Shown piece by piece: positions 54,968 to 64,000 of a stretch of 64,000 nt of DNA. The stretch is from Hirundichthys speculiger. Taxonomy: Eukaryota > Chordata > Actinopteri > Beloniformes > Exocoetidae. Made by a program: the position numbers and the translations under genes. Below the pieces are notes generated by a model. It did no database searches. It was given only the letters and a program-made list of their open reading frames with translations, and was not told the origin of the DNA. Each line of letters begins with the position of its first letter. The first letter of the stretch is position 1. The DNA lies in contig JAGFBZ010002247.1 in assembly GCA_018398805.1 (NCBI GenBank), forward strand, positions 149,054 to 213,053, in the 5' to 3' direction.

Positions 54968-56689
54968 CATCAGGTCAGTAACACAATAAAAGGAGCATTT
55001 CAGAGAGACAGAGATGGACAGAGACTAACCATCTACAGTCGAAGAAATCATCAGCAGATTCAGAGAATCAGGAGGAGCCTCTGTGTTCAAGAGACAAGGA
55101 TGAAGGTCTTAACTGGGTGATAGAGATCTTCAGGTCTTCAGGACAACAAGAGCTGATATTTTTCATTAAATTATCAAATGTCTCAGTTTCAGCATCTGAT
55201 ATGTTCCTGATGTTCTACTGGGGATGAAATATGGGTTTCTGAGACCTGCAGATACCTTCAGCCTGTGTTTTTTTCTGCTTCACACACCGTCCCAACGTTT
55301 CTGGAGTCAGCATTGCTTTACTTTCACAGTAAAACGTTCCTTTGGCCCGATCATCGCCTCCTCTTTCTCACCGACACAAACAAAGCCAGAGAGATCTGGA
55401 GAGTGTACGGGTCGAAACAACTCGTTAATATCTGCTTAACACTTCCAGGGAAGCTTTTTCGGTTGCTTGGCAACTGGCGTCCAACGTGGAGATGATTCTT
55501 CCAAGTGGGCCCGTCTCTCTTGTGCTGTACCCAACCCCCGCACCTGAAAAGCCTGGAACTGTGCTAAATTGCCTTTTCTTTGACTGCATTGAAGGCCTTG
55601 AGCGCAAAAATGGACCCATGTCGACAAACGGCTTCATCCTCTTCTGCAAATAAGCAAAAAGTAAATCCAACAATCACTATGATTGTTTTTACTGTCTTTA
55701 CCTTTCTGATATTGTGTTTGAACAACATATTTGCGACTCGGGGGAAAGTTATTTCAATAATATTATTTATTTTGGCCATTTAAAAAAAAAAAAAACAAAC
55801 TTGTGATTTTCCTCTGATTTAATTCTGTGGAGCAAAGTCTCTGCAAATATGTTTGCTGGCAGCTTCCTGCAGAAACAACTACTGCCACGTATGTGGCAGG
55901 AGTCTCGCTCTTTTTGTGTTTTAAAAACATTAAAACGTTAAAAACAAGCCGCGCTTGCGTTCTCCACCCACGTTTCAAACTCTTCTTTGAGAGGAATCTT
56001 GGAGCGCTTTGGTGAGCACACTTGAAGCAAATGTGGAAGAGGCAGCAGCTTTCTAAAACTGCGATGACATGCAGTAGGGTGAGGCAATGTGCATGAATGT
56101 TAGAAAAAGAAAAAAGATCAAAGTACATTCTGTGACTGTTTTTTGTTTTTTATCTCACACGCACTCCCACTTCCTCCTATTCTCTTTTTCACAGTCACTC
56201 ACTCACAGTACACTCAATTACACAATACTTGATCATCAAACCTTCTCGTTTAACACCCTCTCATCACTTTAACTCCATCACACGTATATGCTGGCACTAC
56301 TTAATCATCACACACACACATGCACTCATCCACACTTACCAGCCTCTTATCATTTGGAGTGGTGTGGAGCCAGTTGGAGCTGTGATATTCGTTTCATTAG
56401 AGGAGCCGCTAATTACTGGGGCCGAGCAAACAAAAAAAAGGAAACAATCATCAGAGTAAATTCACAGAGAACACACACACGCGTCAGTGTGCAAACACAT
56501 GCACACAAAAGCGCACAAATGCAGTAACAACACGTTTGGTCAAAGGTGAACTGAAAGGATTCTCCAACATTGAGGTGGGTGTCTGAGGGGGTGCGGGCAT
56601 CCTCCCGTTGTTGCACCCAAAAACACCAGAAAATCCTCATTTAAATGTTGTAACTTATACATTTACCTTGTGTATGAGTAAATTCATTT
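54968..56689. other. Unassigned stretch
   Basis: No gene recognised. AGCATCAGGTCAGTAACACA at 54966 and the following 200 bp resemble dispersed fish repeats, but I cannot name the family. Short frames with hydrophobic stretches (for example 55580-55783) lack known motifs. A (CA)n patch is at 56308-56319. Confidence 0.4.
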
Positions 56690-57215
56690 CAATTTTAGTT
56701 GTATTGCGTGTATTACAATGCAAATTGTCCCTAGGCGCTTTATAAAGACACAGATTATGATCCCTGAGTAAACATCATGAACTAAAATTATATTATTGAA
56801 TCCAGGTATATATATTAAAAAAAAACTGTTGTACTGGAAGAAAAAAAAAACCTTAAGCCAAACAGTGTCAAAGAAAAACTCCACATTAAGAGGAAGAAAC
56901 CTTGATCAGGACCTGGATCATATGGGGGGACCTTCCTGATGGAGACCAGCTGGATAAAGAAAAGAGAAGGGAGATAGAAGACAGAGGATGGAGGACAGAG
57001 AGAGGAGAGCACATGCATCCTGGCAATACTATAATGGACAAAATGTATAAATAATAATTATTCACTAACTTTAGAACTAAGAATTCCATGTTCTTCTAAT
57101 GTGACTGGTTCATTGTTAGTACATGAACTACAGAGATGACTATATAAACAGATGTAGGCAGCAACATTGAGGTGGTCAGAGGATCAGACTGCAGGTCAGC
57201 ATGTTAGTTGATATC
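56690..57215 (-). mobile_element. L2-type LINE 3' untranslated region, minus strand
   Basis: The inverted counterpart of 43090-43657. It shares ATCATATGGGGGGACCTTCC, AGAACATGGAATTCTTAG-like sequence, GACTATATAAACAGATGTAG and AGAGGATCAGACTGCAGGTC. The TTCAA-type end is at about 56688-56697, degenerate. At its 5' side (about 57215) it runs straight into the 37-bp satellite. Confidence 0.8.
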
Positions 57216-60200
57216 CCAGAGACATCTATATAGACAGGTGGAGGTCAACGCTGGGATGACATCTATATAGACAGGTGGAGGTCAACGCTGGGAGGTCAAC
57301 GCTGGATGACGTCTATATAGACGGTGGAGGTCAACGCTGGGATGACTCTATATAGACAGGTGGAGGTCAACGCTGGGATGACGTCTATATAGACAGGTGG
57401 AGGTCAACGCTGGGATGACATCTATATACAGGTGGAGGTCAACGCTGGGATGACGTCTATATAGACAGGTGGAGGTCAACGCTGGGATGACGTCTATATA
57501 GACAGGTGGAGGTCAACGCTGGGATGACATCTATATAGACAGGTGGAGGTCAACGCTGGGATGACGTCTATATAGACAGGTGGAGGTCAACGCTGGGATG
57601 ACGTCTATATATAGACGGTGGAGGTCAACGCTGGGATGACGTCTATATAGACAGGTGGAGGTCAACGCTGGGATGACATCTATATAGACAGGTGGAGGAG
57701 GTCAACGCTGGGATGACGTCTATATAGACAGGTGGAGGTCAACGCTGGGATGACATCTATATAGACAGGTGGAGGTCAACGCTGGGATGACGTCTATATA
57801 GACAGGTGGAGGTCAACGCTGGGATGACATCTATATAGACAGGTGGGAGGTCAACGCTGGGATGACGTCTATATAGACAGGTGGAGGTCAACGCTGGGAT
57901 GACGTCTATATAGACAGGTGGAGGTCAACGCTGGGATGACGTCTATATAGACAGGTGGAGGTCAACGCTGGGATGACATCTATATAGACAGGTGGAGGTC
58001 AACGCTGGGATGACGTCTATATAGACTGGTGGATGTCAATGCTGGGATGACATCTATATAGACGGGTGGAGGTCAACGCTGGGATGACGTCTATAGACAG
58101 GTGGAGGTCAACGCTGGGATGACATCTATATAGACAGGTGGAGGTCAACGCTGGGATGACGTCTATATAGACAGGTGGAGGTCAACGCTGGGATGACGTC
58201 TATATAGACATGGGAGGTCAACTGGGGATGACATCTATAGACAGGTGGAGGTCAACGCTGGGATGACGTCTATATAGACAGGTGGAGGTCAACGCTGGGA
58301 TGACGTCTATATAGACAGGTGGAGGTCAACGCTGGGATGACATCTATATAGACAGGTGAGGTCAACGCTGGGATGAGTCAACTATGGACTAGGGGAGGTC
58401 AACGCTGGGATGACATCTATATAGACAGGTGGAGGTCAACGCTATGGGATGACGTCTATATAGACAGGTGGAGGTCAACGCTGGGATGACGTCTATATAG
58501 ACAGGTGGAGGTCAACGCTGGGATGACATCTATAGACAGGTGGAGGTCAACGCTGGGATGACATCTATATAGACAGGTGGAGGTCAACGCTGGGATGACG
58601 TCTATATAGACAGGTGGAGGTCAACGCTGGGATGACGTCTATATAGACAGGTGGAGGTCAACGCTGGGATGACATCTATATAGACAGGTGGAGGTCAACG
58701 CTGGGATGACGTCTATATAGACAGGTGGAGGTCAACGCTGGGATGACGTCTATATAGACAGGTGGAGGTCAACGCTGGGATGACATGTCTATATAGACAG
58801 GTGGAGGTCAACGCTGGGATGACGTCTATATAGACAGGTGGAGGTCAACGCTGGGATGACGTCTATATAGACAGGTGGAGGTCAACGCTGGGATGACATC
58901 TATATAGACAGGTGGAGGTCAACGCTGGGATGACGTCTATATAGACAGGTGGAGGTCAACGCTGGGATGACATCTATATAGACAGGTGGAGGTCAACGCT
59001 GGGATGACATCTATATAGACAGGTGGAGGTCAACGCTGGGATGACGTCTATATAGACAGGTGGAGGTCAACGCTGGGATGACATCTATATAGACAGGTGG
59101 AGGTCAACGCTGGGATGACGTCTATATAGACAGGTGGAGGTCAACGCTGGATGACGTCTATATAGACAGGTGGAGGTCAACGCTGGGATGACGTCTATAT
59201 ACAGGTGGAGGTCAACGCTGGGATGACATCTATATAGACAGGTGGAGGTCAACGCTGGGATGACGTCTATATAGACAGGTGGAGGTCAACGCTGGGATGA
59301 CGTCTATATAGACAGGTGGAGGTCAACGCTGGGATGACATCTATATAGACAGGTGGAGGTCAACGCTGGGATGACGTCTATATAGACAGGTGGAGGTCAA
59401 CGCTGGGATGACGTCTATATAGACAGGTGGAGGTCAACGCTGGGATGACATCTATATAGACAGGTGGAGGTCAACGCTGGGATGACGTCTATATAGACAG
59501 GTGGAGGTCAACGCTGGGATGACGTCTATATAGACGGTGGAGGTCAACGCTGGGATGACATCTATATAGACAGGTGGAGGTCAACGCTGGGATGACGTCT
59601 ATATAGACAGGTGGAGGTCAACGCTGGGATGACGTCTATATAGACAGGTGGAGGTCAACGCTGGGATGACGTCTATATAGACAGGTGGAGGTCAACGCTG
59701 GGATGACATCTATATAGACAGGTGGAGGTCAACGCTGGGATGACGTCTATATAGACAGGTGGAGGTCAACGCTGGGATGACGTCTATATAGACAGGTGGA
59801 GGTCAACGCTGGGATGACGTCTATATAGACAGGTGGAGGTCAACGCTGGGATGACGTCTATATAGACAGGTGGAGGTCAAACGCTGGGATGACGTCTATA
59901 TAGACAGGTGGAGGTCAACGCTGGGATGACATCTATATAGACAGGTGGAGGTCAACGCTGGGATGACGTCTATATAGACAGGTGGAGGTCAACGCTGGGA
60001 TGACATCTATATAGACAGGTGGAGGTCAACGCTGGGATGACGTCTATATAGACAGGTGGAGGTCAACGCTGGGATGACGTCTATATAGACAGGTGGAGGT
60101 CAACGCTGGGATGACGTCTATATAGACAGGTGGAGGTCAACGCTGGGATGACATCTATATAGACAGGTGGAGGTCAACGCTGGGATGACGTCTATATAGA

Positions 60201-63200
60201 CAGGTGGAGGTCAACGCTGGGATGACGTCTATATAGACAGGTGGAGGTCAACGCTGGGATGACGTCTATATAGACAGGGTGGAGGTCAACGCTGGGATGA
60301 CGTCTATATAGACAGGTGGAGGTCAACGCTGGGATGACGTCTATATAGACAGGTGGAGGTCAACGCTGGGATGACGTCTATATAGACAGGTGGAGGTCAA
60401 CGCTGGGATGACGTCTATATAGACAGGTGGAGGTCAACGCTGGGATGACGTCTATATAGACAGGTGGAGGTCAACGCTGGGATGACGTCTATATAGACAG
60501 GTGGAGGTCAACGCTGGGATGACATCTATATAGACAGGTGGAGGTCAACGCTGGGATGACGTCTATATAGACAGGTGGAGGTCAACGCTGGGATGACGTC
60601 TATATAGACAGGTGGAGGTCAACGCTGGGATGACATCTATATAGACAGGTGGAGGTCAACGCTGGGATGACGTCTATATAGACAGGGTGGAGGTCAACGC
60701 TGGGATGACGTCTATATAGACAGGTGGAGGTCAACGCTGGGATGACGTCTATATAGACAGGTGGAGGTCAACGTTGGGGATGACGTCTATATAGACAGGT
60801 GGAGGTCAACGCTGGGATGACGTCTATATAGACAGGGGGAGGTCAACGCTGGGATGACGTCTATATAGACAGGTGGAGGTCAACGCTGGGATGACGTCTA
60901 TATAGACAGGTGGAGGTCAACGCTGGGATGACGTCTATATAGACAGGTGGAGGTCAACGCTGGGATGACGTCTATATAGACAGGTGGAGGTCAACGCTGG
61001 GATGACATCTATATAGACAGGTGGAGGTCAAAACGCTGGGATGACGTCTATATAGACAGGTGGAGGTCAACGCTGGGAGGACATCTATATAGACAGGTGG
61101 AGGTCAACGCTGGGATGACATCTATATAGACAGGTGGAGGTCAAACGCTGGGATGACGTCTATATAGACAGGGTGGAGGTCAACGCTGGGATGACGTCTA
61201 TATAGACAGGGTGGAGGTCAACGCTGGGATGACGTCTATATAGACAGGTGGAGGTCAACGCTGGGATGACGTCTATATAGACAGGTGGAGGTCAACGCTG
61301 GGATGACGTCTATATAGACAGGTGGAGGTCAACGCTGGGATGACGTCTATATAGACAGGTGGAGGTCAACGCTGGGATGACATCTATATAGACAGGTGGA
61401 GGTCAACGCTGGGATGACATCTATATAGACAGGTGGAGGTCAACGCTGGGATGACATCTATATAGACAGGTGGAGGTCAACGCTGGGATGACGTCTATAT
61501 AGACAGGTGGAGGTCAACGCTGGGATGACATCTATATAGACAGGTGGAGGTCAACGCTGGGATGACGTCTATATAGACAGGTGGAGGTCAACGCTGGGAT
61601 GACGTCTATATAGACAGGTGGAGGTCAACGCTGGGATGACGTCTATATAGACAGGTGGAGGTCAACGCTGGGATGACGTCTATATAGACAGGTGGAGGTC
61701 AACGCGGGGATGACGTCTATATAGACAGGTGGAGGTCAACGCTGGGATGACATCTATATAGACAGGTGGAGGTCAACGCTGGGATGACATCTATATAGAC
61801 AGGTGGAGGTCAACGCTGGGATGACGTCTATATAGACAGGTGGAGGTCAACGCTGGGATGACGTCTATATAGACAGGTGGAGGTCAACGCTGGGATGACA
61901 TCTATATAGACAGGTGGAGGTCAACGCTGGGATGACGTCTATATAGACAGGTGGAGGTCAACGCTGGGATGACATCTATATAGACAGGTGGAGGTCAACG
62001 CTGGGATGACGTCTATATAGACAGGTGGAGGTCAACGCTGGGATGACGTCTATATAGACAGGTGGAGGTCAACGCTGGGATGACATCTATATAGACAGGT
62101 GGAGGTCAACGCTGGGATGACGTCTATATAGACAGGTGGAGGTCAACGCTGGGATGACATCTATATAGACAGGTGGAGGTCAACGCTGGGATGACGTCTA
62201 TATAGACAGGTGGAGGTCAACGCTGGGATGACGTCTATATAGACAGGTGGAGGTCAACGCTGGGATGACATCTATATAGACAGGGGGTCAACGCTGGGAT
62301 GACGTCTATATAGACAGGTGGAGGTCAACGCTGGGATGACGTCTATATAGACAGGTGGAGGTCAACGCTGGGATGACGTCTATATAGACAGGTGGAGGTC
62401 AACGCTGGGATGACGTCTATATAGACAGGTGGAGGTCAACGCTGGGATGACGTCTATATAGACAGGTGGAGGTCAACGCTGGGATGACGTCTATATAGAC
62501 AGGTGGAGGTCAACGCTGGGATGACATCTCTATATAGACAGGTGGAGGTCAACGCTGGGATGACATATAGACAGGTGGAGGTCAAACGCTGGGATGACAT
62601 CTATATAGACAGGTGGAGGTCAACGCTGGGATGACGTCTATATAGACAGGTGGAGGTCAACGCTGGGATGGGGATGACATCTATATAGACAGGTGGAGGT
62701 CAACGCTGGGATGACGTCTATATAGACAGGTGGAGGTCAACGCTGGGATGACATCTATATAGACAGGTGGAGGTCAACGCTGGGATGACGTCTATATAGA
62801 CAGGTGGAGGTCAACGCTGGGATGACATCTATATAGACAGGTGGAGGTCAACGCTGGGATGACGTCTATATAGACAGGTGGAGGTCAACGCTGGGATGAC
62901 GTCTATATAGACAGGTGGAGGTCAACGCTGGGATGACGTCTATATAGACAGGTGGAGGTCAACGCTGGGATGACGTCTATATAGACAGGTGGAGGTCAAC
63001 GCTGGGATGACGTCTATATAGACAGGTGGAGGTCAAACGCTGGGATGACATCTATATAGACAGGTGGAGGTCAACGCTGGGATGACGTCTATATAGACAG
63101 GTGGAGGTCAACGCTGGGAATGACGTCTATATAGACAGGTGGAGGTCAACGCTGGGATGACGTCTATATAGACAGGTGGAGGGTCAACGCTGGGATGACG

Positions 63201-64000
63201 TCTATATAGACAGGTGGAGGTCAACGCTGGGATGACGTCTATATAGACATGGTGGAGGTCAACGCTGGGATGACGTCTATATAGACAGGTGGAGGTCAAC
63301 GCTGGGATGACAGTCTATATAGACAGGGTGGAGGTCAACGCTGGGATGACGTCTATATAGACAGGTGGAGGTCAACGCTGGGATGACGTCTATATAGACA
63401 GGTGGAGGTCAACGCTGGGATGACATCTATATAGACAGGTGGAGGTCAACGCTGGGATGACGTCTATATAGACAGGTGGAGGTCAACGCTGGGATGACAT
63501 CTATATAGACAGGTGGAGGTCAACGCTGGGATGACATCTATATAGACAGGTGGAGGTCAACGCTGGGATGACGTCTATATAGACAGGGGGAGGTCAACGC
63601 TGGGATGACATCTATATAGACAGGTGGAGGTCAACGCTGGGATGACGTCTATATAGACAGGTGGAGGTCAACGCTGGGATGACGTCTATATAGACAGGTG
63701 GAGGTCAACGCTGGGATGACGTCTATATAGACAGGTGGAGGTCAACGCTGGGATGACGTCTATATAGACAGGTGGAGGTCAACGCTGGGATGACATCTAT
63801 ATAGACAGGTGGAGGTCAACGCTGGGATGACATCTATATAGACAGGTGGAGGTCAACGCTGGGATGACATCTATATAGACAGGTGGAGGTCAACGCTGGG
63901 ATGACGTCTATATAGACAGGTGGAGGTCAAACGCTGGGATGACATCTATATAGACAGGTGGAGGTCAACGCTGGGATGACATCTATATAGACAGGTGGAG
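57216..64000. repeat. 37-bp satellite array, about 183 copies, open at the window end
   Basis: The unit is TGGGATGACGTCTATATAGA plus CAGGTGGAGGTCAACGC, repeated with very high identity over 6.8 kb. The main variable site is GACGTC versus GACATC; other changes are scattered single-base indels. The first few units (57216-57440) and the part near 58200-58450 are the most irregular. A tandem order of one GACATC then two GACGTC units recurs (for example 59220-59520), suggesting a 111-bp higher-order unit. The array continues beyond the window. There are no spacers and no protein-coding signal. Confidence 0.97.

Noticed and set aside
57216..64000. Regular 37-bp repeats resembling a CRISPR array
   Set aside because: Units abut directly with no spacers, the sequence is eukaryotic, and no cas-like gene is present. 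It is satellite DNA.

Overview
The window looks like intergenic or subtelomere-like DNA of a teleost fish. The evidence is the mix of repeats: Tc1-like elements, hAT elements of several families with 8-bp target duplications, piggyBac elements flanked by TTAA, a tRNA-derived SINE of the fish DANA/mermaid style, L2-type LINEs ending in (TTGAA)n, a Tx1-clade LINE, and vertebrate TTAGGG repeats. I found no host protein-coding gene that I can support. Almost every recognisable coding stretch belongs to a mobile element, and nearly all are broken.

Layout. 0-9 kb: a Tc1 end, an old element carrying a LINE 3' end that was itself hit by a hAT with a ZMYM1-like transposase fragment, a decayed MITE, and a second Tc1 relic split by an 816-bp hAT-type MITE. 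9.4-10.3 kb: a 21-bp minisatellite. 10.7-14.85 kb: a four-level nest. An outer hAT-like element contains a second TIR element, which contains a piggyBac with a transposase fragment, which contains a retroposon-like insert with one intact ORF for a small membrane-spanning, helix-rich protein. 15-24 kb: an RTE-type LINE relic, a 1.14-kb hAT MITE, a G-rich minisatellite and three further inverted-repeat elements. 25-27 kb: an L2-type LINE whose reverse transcriptase has lost its catalytic motif. 30-33 kb: a small hAT MITE and a second copy of the 1.1-kb MITE. 33.3-41.2 kb: a Tx1-clade LINE lying in a CT-rich microsatellite, split by a 3.7-kb ZBED-type hAT element. 42-51 kb: two inverted copies of a 0.75-kb retroposon, a hAT with a BED finger, a tandem-repeat MITE, a SINE split by a MITE, and a piggyBac carrying a THAP-domain TTAA element. 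51.6-53.4 kb: an 11-bp minisatellite. 54.7-54.97 kb: opposed telomeric repeats around a fragment of that same minisatellite. 57.2-64 kb: a 37-bp satellite running off the window end.

How the parts relate: the elements record successive insertions whose order can be read from nesting. Several families appear two or more times, so the window supplies its own comparison copies, including an empty site for the THAP element and one for the retroposon. The most interesting object is the ORF-bearing retroposon at about 11.93-13.15 kb. The origin of the 37-bp satellite next to an L2 tail and the fusion-like telomeric repeats come next. All family assignments are by eye from motifs and terminal structure; no database search was possible.
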